Assembly (NCBI GenBank): GCA_028527945.1
Contig: JAQQAK010000387.1
Span: forward strand, 1 to 6,952
Origin: Spirochaetaceae bacterium
GTDB taxonomy: Bacteria > Spirochaetota > Spirochaetia > UBA9216
Reading direction: 5' to 3'
Length of the DNA: 6,952 bases
Shown: in pieces, positions 1 through 6,695 of the stretch
How positions within the stretch are numbered: position 1 is the stretch's first letter
Layout: every line of letters starts with the position of its first letter
Notes under the pieces: generated by a model
The model's database searches: none
Told to the model about the DNA's origin: nothing
What the model saw: the letters and a program-made list of their open reading frames with translations, nothing else
Program-made: the position numbers and the translations under genes

Positions 1-641
1 CAGATGATGATAGTTTGTCTGCGGAAGATTTATCAGTGCCGTCTTTTGATGGCGGAGCTGATTTTGAGGATGATTTCTCTGAAATAGAAGAACCTGTCAC
101 ATTTAATGAAGAACTTACAGCTAATTCCGGGTATGAAGATGATGAGCCAGATGAATGGTGTAAAGAAAAGCGAAATCCTGCAGCCTTGGTAGTGTTGATT
201 CTTCTTGTTGCCGCGATTGTTGGAATGGGAGTTTTTCTGTTTATGAAAGGAATGGAGTCTGAAGGTATTCCTCCTCTGGAGGCTGATATAGAAAAAACTA
301 CACCTATAGAGCTGGTAGAATCTTCTGATTCTGACTCTCCAGTAGTTGTACATATAAATAATGAAGATAGTATTATTACACCAGATGTAAGTTCTGCAGA
401 GAGTACTCAAGTTAAGGCCTCTTCAACAGTTGATGATCCTTCAGATTTGGAGACAGGAAGACTCTCGTATGGAGATGGCGGAGGAGTTTGGTATTCTCTA
501 AAAAAAGGTGATACTCTTTGGGATTTGTCTAATTCATTTTACCGCACCCCATGGCTTTTTGGTTTAATTGCTGTAGAAAATGGAATAAAAAATCCTAACG
601 AGATTTATGCTGGAACCAGTATACTTATTCCTGAGAATTAA
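1..641 (+). CDS. LysM-domain membrane protein, 5' end missing
   Basis: This is the 3' part of a bitopic inner-membrane protein that probably binds peptidoglycan. Residues are counted from the TTG at 15, but the frame is open to the left edge (codons GAT GAT GAT AGT precede it). No Shine-Dalgarno sequence lies before that TTG, so the true start is probably outside the window. In order it shows an acidic segment rich in Asp and Glu (residues 1-47), a basic cluster KEKR (50-53), one hydrophobic helix (about 54-77), a Ser/Thr/Asp/Glu-rich spacer (about 80-155), and a C-terminal LysM domain (about 158-206). The LysM domain has the typical KKGDTLWDLS opening, a central VENGIKNPNEI and a closing ILIPEN. 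By the positive-inside rule the acidic part is cytoplasmic and LysM is periplasmic. LysM domains bind N-acetylglucosamine glycans. The lytic transglycosylase gene starts 23 bp downstream, which supports a cell-wall role. The LysM call is firm; the exact function is unknown. Confidence 0.85.
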   Translation, partial: DDDSLSAEDLSVPSFDGGADFEDDFSEIEEPVTFNEELTANSGYEDDEPDEWCKEKRNPAALVVLILLVAAIVGMGVFLFMKGMESEGIPPLEADIEKTTPIELVESSDSDSPVVVHINNEDSIITPDVSSAESTQVKASSTVDDPSDLETGRLSYGDGGGVWYSLKKGDTLWDLSNSFYRTPWLFGLIAVENGIKNPNEIYAGTSILIPEN

Positions 642-650
642 AAAATACAC

Positions 651-656
651 TATAAT
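651..656 (+). promoter_or_regulatory. Possible -10 box just before slt
   Basis: A perfect TATAAT hexamer lies in the 23-bp gap between the LysM gene and the transglycosylase gene, 8 bp before the ATG. The region 16-18 bp upstream (around TTCCTG, 628-633) matches a -35 box poorly. If used, transcription would begin almost at the ATG and give a leaderless or nearly leaderless mRNA. A chance hexamer in AT-rich DNA is the more likely explanation. Confidence 0.2.
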
Positions 657-664
657 AAGTTAGA

Positions 665-2713
665 ATGCGTAAAGTTTTATCTCTTCTCGTAATATTTATA
701 TGTATAATAGTTTTATCTTCTTGTAGTAAAGAAGTCGATACTATATTGACGGCTTCACAATTTAATGAGGTGCTAAGTCTTGCCTCCTTAGAAGATGAGC
801 TGCCTGTAAAATATATAAAATCTCTTGAGCCATGGGATTCATATTTTCTTGCTTTAAAAGCACTTGATAAAGGTTTTGTTTCTACCGCAATTAGTCTGTC
901 GGCTCATTGTTGGGAAAATTCTGCTGGTCTGACAGCGCAGAAGGCTGCTCAACTTTGTTTTCGTTTGAATATTGATAATGAAAATTTTTCTGACGCAGAG
1001 TTTTTTGCTGGTGTTGCAGCTTCTGAGAATCCTGAAGAATTTGCATTTAAAAAGGATATGGCTGAAGTCCTTTATAAAGAAAAAAAAGATGAGCAATTAT
1101 TGGAATATCTTGATTCTCTAATATCATTTCCTGAATATCATGAAGATGAAGAACTTCAACTCTATAAAGCAGTTGCCTGTTATCGCCAGGGATATGAAGA
1201 CTGGAAAGACATATGGAGTCATTTCTTTCTGAATGTTTCAGATTCTGAGTTATTTATTAGAGGCTGGAAATATCTTAACAATATGGAAGGCTCTCCGTTA
1301 AAAGTTTTACCAACAGTGTCTGAGGTTATTGGCGCAAGGTATAATCTTTATAATAAAGAATATAAAAAAGCATCAACAGCTTTTTTTAATATATTGAAAA
1401 AAGAAGATTCAGAACTTTTTACAGAAGTTGTTATTAATGATTGTGAAGATGCCTTTATCTCTACAGGGAGAGCTCTAAAAGGCGGACATGCTCTTGAAGC
1501 CGCCTCAGAAAAAGTTGGCTCTTTTTATTGTTTATTTACAGCATTAAGATTGTTTAGGCGTGTAGGTTATTATAATGACGCAAGACGCTGTATTAATAAA
1601 ATAAATAAAAATTATGACTCTTTTATTGATGAACGGGTCTTGTGGTATTTTTTTGATATGGAGCAGAAAACCAATTCCGTTAAAGCTGCAAGCCGTATAA
1701 GTTACTATGCTGAAAGGTGGGAAGATCCTTTCTATTATGAAGATATTCTTGATAGGATGACTACTGAACTTGTAAGAAGGCAGCAATGGCGTGTAATAGC
1801 TGAGCTTTCAAAGCAACTTGAGATATGTGGACCTTATACGGTTTATGATCGTTGCAGATATATTACTGAAAAAGCTGCTATGCTTGGATATATAGACTCT
1901 CCAGATTACTCTAAACCAATAAAAAGTTTGTACTATCGAATACTGTCTGGTGATAATCTTGATGAATTTGTCTTATCAGATAATATAAACTTGTCTGTAA
2001 GTACTTTGCCTGAATGCCTGAACGATGATGAATCTTATATCAATGGCCTGATAAAATATAATATTGACGGGATTCTTGATGAGGTTGAAAAGAGCGCGGA
2101 ATATTTATCTGAGGATTTTCTAATTTATTGTGCAGATAATGCTGCTTCTAAGGGAGAATATCTTGATTCTCTGAGAATTATGTATAAATATACCAAAGAT
2201 TTTTCTATAAAAGGATACTCTCGAATCTATCCTGCAGTTTATAAAGACTTAATTGAATTACATGCAAAGGAAAATGATCTTTCTCCTCAGCTCCTTTTTG
2301 CTTTAGTTTGGAAAGAAAGTGCTTTTGAGAAGGAGATTGTTTCAAGAGCCGGAGCTGTTGGGCTTACTCAGCTTATGCCGGATACTGCGGAAGAAGTAGC
2401 CGGGAGGATAGGCATTTCATTTACAGATTTAACAGACCCTGATGAAAATTTGACCTTGGGCAGCTGGTATCTTAAATGGTTAGAAGGGTATACTGGAGAT
2501 AGCGCACTTGCTGTTGTTGCGTATAATGGAGGCCCTGGACGGGTAAAACGGTGGAGAAGAGCTTATAAGAAGCTTCCGGTTGAATTGTTCTATGAATGTA
2601 TACCGGTAACAGAAACCCATCTTTATGGAAAGAGAGTTCTTACAGCTGCTGTCATTTATGGAATGATTTATTATAATATAAGACCTGCCGATACAGTCGG
2701 TATATTTTTCTAA
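665..2713 (+). CDS. Slt70-like lytic transglycosylase, predicted lipoprotein
   Basis: This is a predicted peptidoglycan lytic transglycosylase. It would cleave the MurNAc-GlcNAc bond with formation of 1,6-anhydro-MurNAc. The 682-residue protein starts with a lipoprotein signal peptide: MRK, a hydrophobic core, and lipobox LSSC with Cys20 as the lipidation site. Residues of about 30-530 are helix-rich and resemble the superhelical, TPR-like U-domain of soluble Slt70 enzymes. The C-terminal SLT (GH23-like) domain covers about 535-670. Its hallmarks are WKESAFE with catalytic Glu551, GLTQLMP at 566-572 and AYNGGPGR at 619-626, so it looks active. The length is close to that of E. coli Slt70 (about 645 residues), but the lipobox predicts membrane anchoring rather than a free periplasmic enzyme. 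The ATG has no clear Shine-Dalgarno sequence, yet the signal peptide begins exactly there, which supports this start. It sits between a LysM gene and uppP, probably in one operon. Confidence 0.93.
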   Translation: MRKVLSLLVIFICIIVLSSCSKEVDTILTASQFNEVLSLASLEDELPVKYIKSLEPWDSYFLALKALDKGFVSTAISLSAHCWENSAGLTAQKAAQLCFRLNIDNENFSDAEFFAGVAASENPEEFAFKKDMAEVLYKEKKDEQLLEYLDSLISFPEYHEDEELQLYKAVACYRQGYEDWKDIWSHFFLNVSDSELFIRGWKYLNNMEGSPLKVLPTVSEVIGARYNLYNKEYKKASTAFFNILKKEDSELFTEVVINDCEDAFISTGRALKGGHALEAASEKVGSFYCLFTALRLFRRVGYYNDARRCINKINKNYDSFIDERVLWYFFDMEQKTNSVKAASRISYYAERWEDPFYYEDILDRMTTELVRRQQWRVIAELSKQLEICGPYTVYDRCRYITEKAAMLGYIDSPDYSKPIKSLYYRILSGDNLDEFVLSDNINLSVSTLPECLNDDESYINGLIKYNIDGILDEVEKSAEYLSEDFLIYCADNAASKGEYLDSLRIMYKYTKDFSIKGYSRIYPAVYKDLIELHAKENDLSPQLLFALVWKESAFEKEIVSRAGAVGLTQLMPDTAEEVAGRIGISFTDLTDPDENLTLGSWYLKWLEGYTGDSALAVVAYNGGPGRVKRWRRAYKKLPVELFYECIPVTETHLYGKRVLTAAVIYGMIYYNIRPADTVGIFF

Positions 2714-2716
2714 TTT

Positions 2717-2720
2717 GGAG
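2717..2720 (+). promoter_or_regulatory. Shine-Dalgarno site of uppP
   Basis: GGAG sits 5 nt before the ATG at 2726 and directly after the stop codon of the transglycosylase gene (2711-2713). It supports the chosen uppP start and translation from a shared mRNA. Confidence 0.75.
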
Positions 2721-2725
2721 ATATT

Positions 2726-3523
2726 ATGACATTATTGCAATCAATATTTTTGGGAGCATTGCAAGGAGTTTCAGAATTCCTTCCAATATCAAGTTCCGGT
2801 CATCTTGTAGTGTTTCGTAATTTTATGGATTTGGGAGATGTTCCCATTCTTTTTGATATTCTTTTACATGCGGCGACTCTTTTGGTTGTTATTATTGTTT
2901 TTCGAAAAATAATTGGAGCGATGATAGTTTCATTATGCCGTTTTATTGTTCGAAAAGCTGATGAAGATGACAAAAAAAATATGAGGCTTATTTTAATTAT
3001 TATTATTGCAAGCGCTGTAACGGCGGCTTTGGGGTTAGTTATTGAATCTATAAATGTCGCAAGCAAGCCAAAGATTGTTTCGCTTCTTTTTATTGTTACT
3101 GCTGTGGTTCTTCTTTTAACCAAGCTTATTAAAAATGAGAATGAAGGGTATACCAATCTTACAGTTAGAACTGCTATAATAACAGGTTTTGCCCAAGGTT
3201 TTGCTGTCTTACCTGGTATTTCCAGATCTGGAATGACTGTAGCCGCATCTTTGTTTTCAGGAATTGGAAAAGATAAAGTAGGTGAATACTCTCTCGTATT
3301 ATCTATCCCGGCTATCCTTGGGGCTATTGTTCTTGAGTTAAAAGATTTGGGGCAGCTTGAGAATGCTGTTGCTCCGTCTTGTATGATTGCAGGAATGGTT
3401 ACCGCCTTTATTGTCGGACTCTTTGCTGTATTATTTTTACTCAATCTTATTAAAAAAAATAGACTTCACTGGTTCAGTTTTTATTTAATCCCATTTGGGA
3501 TTATTTCATTTATAATTCTCTAA
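2726..3523 (+). CDS. uppP: Undecaprenyl-diphosphatase UppP (BacA family)
   Basis: This integral membrane enzyme dephosphorylates undecaprenyl diphosphate to undecaprenyl phosphate, recycling the lipid carrier for peptidoglycan and other surface polymers. Overproduction of the family gives bacitracin resistance. The 265-residue length is typical. The family's (E/Q)xxxE motif is present as Gln13-Glu17, followed by FLPISSSGH with His26. The second signature, PGISRSGMT, is at 163-171 with the conserved Arg167. Hydrophobic stretches run through most of the chain (for example about 50-72, 87-107, 117-133, 194-205, 218-241 and 249-265). A cytoplasmic-type charged loop, RKADEDDKKN, lies near 76-85. 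The gene starts 12 bp after the transglycosylase stop with a GGAG Shine-Dalgarno sequence, and a hairpin follows its stop by 7 bp, so it is probably last in the operon. The gene contains two A8 tracts (2972-2979 and 3452-3459). The identification is firm. Confidence 0.96.
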   Translation: MTLLQSIFLGALQGVSEFLPISSSGHLVVFRNFMDLGDVPILFDILLHAATLLVVIIVFRKIIGAMIVSLCRFIVRKADEDDKKNMRLILIIIIASAVTAALGLVIESINVASKPKIVSLLFIVTAVVLLLTKLIKNENEGYTNLTVRTAIITGFAQGFAVLPGISRSGMTVAASLFSGIGKDKVGEYSLVLSIPAILGAIVLELKDLGQLENAVAPSCMIAGMVTAFIVGLFAVLFLLNLIKKNRLHWFSFYLIPFGIISFIIL

Positions 3524-3530
3524 AACTTAT

Positions 3531-3563
3531 GGATACTTCAATTTAAATAAGATTGAAGTATCC
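3531..3563 (+). terminator. Hairpin after uppP, probable terminator
   Basis: A perfect 12-bp inverted repeat has arms GGATACTTCAAT (3531-3542) and ATTGAAGTATCC (3552-3563) around a 9-nt loop. It lies 7 bp after the uppP stop and before ftsK. The downstream sequence is T-rich (TCTTAAAATTCTTTC) but lacks a long uninterrupted T-run. It may therefore terminate weakly, or act as an mRNA 3' stabilising structure that lets some transcription read into ftsK. Confidence 0.65.
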
Positions 3564-3565
3564 TC

Positions 3566-3593
3566 TTAAAATTCTTTCTGTAATACCGATAAT
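3566..3593 (+). promoter_or_regulatory. ftsK: Possible weak sigma-70-type promoter for ftsK
   Basis: TTAAAA (3566-3571, 4 of 6 matches to TTGACA) and GATAAT (3588-3593, 5 of 6 matches to TATAAT) are separated by 16 bp. They lie directly after the uppP hairpin and about 30 bp before the ftsK start. The position suits a separate ftsK promoter, but such matches are common by chance in AT-rich DNA. Confidence 0.35.
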
Positions 3594-3612
3594 CTTTATG
3601 AGAACCCGTCAT

Positions 3613-3619
3613 AAAGGAG
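3613..3619 (+). promoter_or_regulatory. ftsK: Shine-Dalgarno site fixing the TTG start of ftsK
   Basis: AAAGGAG is a strong Shine-Dalgarno match, 6 nt before the TTG at 3626. The next in-frame Met is residue 29, beyond the first membrane helix. The site therefore decides in favour of the TTG start. Confidence 0.85.
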
Positions 3620-3625
3620 CGCGCT

Positions 3626-6600
3626 TTGAATAAAAAAGCCTCAAGGCTTATAGCGGCAGCGGTAATTGCCGTGGCTGGAATATATCTACTTATAGTTTTA
3701 CTAAACTCCATGAGGCCGGTAATACCATCCGGATTTTTACTCCTTCCTGGAAAGTTTTTATACTCATGTTTTATGGAAGCTTCGTTTTTTCTTCCTCTCC
3801 TGCTATTGATTAGCAGTTTTCTGTTATTTATAGATCTTTATAACAGTAGTATATTTGCTGTTAAAATATTGTCTCTTTTACCTTTCTTTACTTTTTCACT
3901 TTTATTGAAAATTCTTAATTATGTGCCAGGTTCGAGAGCCGCGGATTCTATAATTAATTCTCTTGGCTTTCGAGGTGGTTCTACTGTTCTTGGGCTTCTT
4001 TTAATATTCGAAGTTCTTCTAATTATAAAAATTCTTGCAGGTGAAAAAGCATCAGCAAAAGGTCTTTCTTTAAATAGAGAAGAGATTTCTGAATTTTCTG
4101 AAAACTCAACTGAAGAGATTGAAGCTGAGGTGAATAATGAAGAATCCTCTGTTGAGATAGCTGCTGTAGATGACCTAGCAGATTCTGTTGAATCTGAAAC
4201 TTCCGGTGATACACCGGAACATTCTTTTGAACCTGTACCAATGGGATGGATTAATAAGCCAGAGCCTCCGGAATCAAAAAATAAAAAAATAGATGAAGAT
4301 GAACAAGCCGCTTTTGAAGAACAATATTCTGAAAAGTCAGACGAAACTGTTTTTGATGAAGATGAAGCCCCTATAGTTTCAGAATATGAAGACGAATATG
4401 CTGATAATGAAAATTTAGAGGAAGATATAAGTGCCGAATCTTTTACAGAGTCAGATTCTGGATCGGATGGTAATTCAGAGGGTGTTATCGAAGACTCAAA
4501 TAATATAATTTCTGAAGATTCTGTAGCAGCAACAGAAGAAATTGATGATGACGTTAGTATTAGTGAACCATCAGAAACTGATGAAACAGAAATTATAACT
4601 TTGGAAGAAAATGCTGAGCAGCTTCCTTCTATGCCAGTAGCAGTGGCTGACGATGAAGTTGTGCTTGATTCAGGAATAGAAGAAAATATTGATTCAAATG
4701 AGATTGAAGAAAAAGTTCAGGAGCAGCCCCTTTCTGATAGCCCCATTCGAGGTGATGAGCAAGAGTCTGCTCAGGCTGCAATGGATGTTTGGGATGGTGT
4801 TGAACCAATTGATCCTGAAGATGAAGTTGAATCTCTTGATGAGTTAGAAGATGAAGTTCCTGTAGAAGAAATTGACCATATTGATGATTCTCTGGAAGAA
4901 GAAGCTCTTGAGGCTGATGCGCCAGACTTGGGGTTGTCACTTGATTTAGAAGAACTTTCTGAAGATACAAACTTGTCTGAATCAGATGATAGTATTGAAC
5001 TTGAAGAGGCTGAATCTAACGAAGAAGTCCTTGACGGGGATATGCCTGGAGAAGCAGAACTAGAAGAGGTCGAGCTTGGAGAGGTTGAAACCGAAGAAGT
5101 AGAACTTGAAGAGGATGAACCCGAAGAAGATGAACTTGAGGATGATGAACTTGAGGATGATGAACTTGAGGAAGATGAACTTGAAGAAGATGAACTTGAA
5201 GATGTATCAGAATCTGTATTGGAAAATAGCCTTCCTACAGCAAGACCTAAAAGGTACGAGGTCCCTTCCAGTAGTCTATTGAAGGAATATGATGACAATC
5301 ATTATTGGGTAATAGATGAAGAAACAAGGCAAGCTTCTATTATTCTTCAGGAAACATTAAAAGAGTTTAAAATAGATGCTGAGGTTACCGGTATAAGTCG
5401 TGGTCCTGTAATCACAATGTTTGAAATCCTTCCGGCTCCTGGTGTCAAGTTGTCAAAAATAGTTAATCTTGCTGATAATATAGCTCTAGGTTTAGCTGCG
5501 TCCAGGGTTAGAATTGTGGCTCCTATTCCTGGAAAGCATGCTGTTGGTATTGAAGTTCCAAATAAAGATAGGGCAATTGTTTCATTTAAAGAGATTCTTG
5601 AATCAGAGGAGTTGAAAAACTCAAAAATGGCAGTTCCTGTTGTTCTTGGTAAAGATATTACAGGAGGTTCCAGAATAATTGATCTTGTTCAGACGCCGCA
5701 TCTTCTTATTGCTGGAGCTACAGGTTCAGGAAAATCTGTATGTGTTAATTCATTAATATGCTCAATACTGTATTCCAGAACTCCTAACGAAGTTAAAATG
5801 ATAATGATTGACCCTAAAATTGTTGAATTGAAATTATATAATGATATTCCTCACCTTTTAACTCCTGTTATAACTGAACCCAAGAAGGCTTTTCAAGCTT
5901 TACAGTATACAATGAGTGAAATGGAAAGACGTTATTCACTGTTAAATGCTCTTGGTGTTCGTGATATAAAATCTTATAACCGCAAGATTGTAGAAACAAA
6001 AATGGCTACAGAGAAGCTTCCGTATATTGTTGTTCTGGTTGATGAGTTTGCGGATCTTATGGCTACAACTGGTAAGGAACTTGAAAATGTAATTTCTCGT
6101 CTTACCGCAATGAGCCGTGCTGTTGGTATTCATCTGGTACTTGCTACACAAAGACCTTCTGTAGATGTTATTACAGGTCTTATCAAGGCTAATATTCCTT
6201 CAAGAATAGCATTTATGGTTGCAAGTAAGACTGACTCTCGAATTATTCTTGACGCTATGGGTGCTGACAAACTTTTAGGTAAAGGAGATATGTTGTTCAC
6301 TTCAGCATGGGATCCTAACCCATCAAGAATACAGGGAGCTTTTTTAAGTGATGATGAGGTTGAGAATGTTACTGACCATGTTAAGACACTTGGCGAGCCT
6401 GATTATATAGATGATGAGATCTTTATTTCTGAAGATGATGGTGACTCTTTTGAGCTTGAAAGTCAAAGTGGTGGTGATCCTTTAATGGAATCTGCTGTTT
6501 CTATAGTTGTTGAAGCAGGGAAGGCTTCTGCTTCATATTTACAGCGAAGACTAAAAATTGGTTATAACAGAGCCGCCAGACTTGTTGAAGAAATGGAAGA

Positions 6601-6676
6601 TCGAGGTATTGTTGGTCCGGCGAACGGTAGTAAGCCAAGAGAAATCCTTCATATTCCTGATAAGATTAGCTCTTAA
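3626..6676 (+). CDS. ftsK: DNA translocase FtsK (FtsK/SpoIIIE family)
   Basis: This septal DNA pump moves chromosome termini out of the division plane and, in the family, activates XerCD recombination at dif. The 1016-residue protein begins at a TTG with a strong Shine-Dalgarno sequence. Four membrane helices form the N-terminal anchor (about 8-27, 52-72, 77-98 and 118-138). A very acidic linker follows (about 139-550), with ten pentapeptide repeats at 477-526. The alpha/beta motor starts near Leu552. It has Walker A GATGSGKS (697-704), Walker B IVVLVDE with Asp806-Glu807, and the conserved ATQRPSVDVITGLIKANIP stretch that begins just before Thr841. A winged-helix gamma domain occupies about 951-1008 and contains YNRAARLVEEMEDRGIV; in this family it reads polar DNA signals such as KOPS. 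All core motifs are intact. E. coli FtsK (1329 residues) has a longer linker rich in Pro and Gln; here the linker is shorter and acidic. The gene appears to be transcribed alone, with a hairpin on each side. Confidence 0.97.
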   Translation: MNKKASRLIAAAVIAVAGIYLLIVLLNSMRPVIPSGFLLLPGKFLYSCFMEASFFLPLLLLISSFLLFIDLYNSSIFAVKILSLLPFFTFSLLLKILNYVPGSRAADSIINSLGFRGGSTVLGLLLIFEVLLIIKILAGEKASAKGLSLNREEISEFSENSTEEIEAEVNNEESSVEIAAVDDLADSVESETSGDTPEHSFEPVPMGWINKPEPPESKNKKIDEDEQAAFEEQYSEKSDETVFDEDEAPIVSEYEDEYADNENLEEDISAESFTESDSGSDGNSEGVIEDSNNIISEDSVAATEEIDDDVSISEPSETDETEIITLEENAEQLPSMPVAVADDEVVLDSGIEENIDSNEIEEKVQEQPLSDSPIRGDEQESAQAAMDVWDGVEPIDPEDEVESLDELEDEVPVEEIDHIDDSLEEEALEADAPDLGLSLDLEELSEDTNLSESDDSIELEEAESNEEVLDGDMPGEAELEEVELGEVETEEVELEEDEPEEDELEDDELEDDELEEDELEEDELEDVSESVLENSLPTARPKRYEVPSSSLLKEYDDNHYWVIDEETRQASIILQETLKEFKIDAEVTGISRGPVITMFEILPAPGVKLSKIVNLADNIALGLAASRVRIVAPIPGKHAVGIEVPNKDRAIVSFKEILESEELKNSKMAVPVVLGKDITGGSRIIDLVQTPHLLIAGATGSGKSVCVNSLICSILYSRTPNEVKMIMIDPKIVELKLYNDIPHLLTPVITEPKKAFQALQYTMSEMERRYSLLNALGVRDIKSYNRKIVETKMATEKLPYIVVLVDEFADLMATTGKELENVISRLTAMSRAVGIHLVLATQRPSVDVITGLIKANIPSRIAFMVASKTDSRIILDAMGADKLLGKGDMLFTSAWDPNPSRIQGAFLSDDEVENVTDHVKTLGEPDYIDDEIFISEDDGDSFELESQSGGDPLMESAVSIVVEAGKASASYLQRRLKIGYNRAARLVEEMEDRGIVGPANGSKPREILHIPDKISS
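4201..4219. repeat. Perfect 8-bp inverted repeat with 3-nt loop inside ftsK
   Basis: TTCCGGTG (4201-4208) and CACCGGAA (4212-4219) flank the triloop ATA in the linker-coding part of ftsK. The arms are GC-richer than the surrounding purine-rich DNA. In mRNA this would make a compact stem-loop, and in DNA it could be a dyad protein site. Its position within a coding region makes chance a real possibility. Confidence 0.5.
5054..5203 (+). repeat. Ten tandem 15-bp units encoding acidic pentapeptides in FtsK
   Basis: Ten consecutive 15-bp units, in frame, encode AELEE, VELGE, VETEE, VELEE, DEPEE, DELED, DELED, DELEE, DELEE and DELED (FtsK residues 477-526). The first four units are diverged. The last five are nearly identical, with consensus GATGAACTTGAGGAA and differences mostly GAG/GAA or GAA/GAT. 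This gradient suggests recent expansion at the 3' end by slippage or unequal crossing over. Unit gain or loss keeps the reading frame, so it would change linker length only. Confidence 0.9.
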
Positions 6677-6695
6677 AGGTTTAAACTTTAAGAGC
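6669..6695. terminator. Convergent terminator overlapping both stop codons
   Basis: A perfect 10-bp inverted repeat has arms GCTCTTAAAG (6669-6678) and CTTTAAGAGC (6686-6695) around the 7-nt loop GTTTAAA. The ftsK stop (6674-6676) is in the left arm and the MATE-gene stop (6681-6683, - strand) is in the loop. On the + strand an outer GATAA/TTATC pairing (6659-6663 with 6703-6707) could extend the structure so that it ends right at a T7 run (6708-6714), giving a good intrinsic terminator for ftsK. On the - strand no clear T-run follows, so termination of the MATE gene may be weaker. Confidence 0.7.

Noticed and set aside
15..17. TTG as the true start of the LysM gene
   Set aside because: The frame stays open to the window edge with acidic codons of the same character, and no Shine-Dalgarno sequence precedes the TTG.
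2800..3444. Antisense open frame of 214 codons opposite uppP
   Set aside because: UppP on the + strand has all family motifs. The antisense translation has no family resemblance and no plausible initiation site.
3598..3633. 11-codon ATG frame as a real small gene
   Set aside because: It has no Shine-Dalgarno sequence of its own, and its last codons overlap the ftsK start. It is kept only as a low-interest observation.
4771..5298. Long - strand frame encoding an almost pure poly-serine stretch
   Set aside because: It is the mirror of the GAA/GAT/GAG-rich acidic linker of ftsK, read antisense as TTC/TCT/ATC-type codons. There is no ribosome site or recognisable domain, and the + strand gene is certain.
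5386..5393. Palindrome TACCGGTA, also present at 2601-2608 in slt
   Set aside because: Two 8-bp palindromes in unrelated coding positions, explained by common codons. No wider dyad or shared flank supports a binding site.
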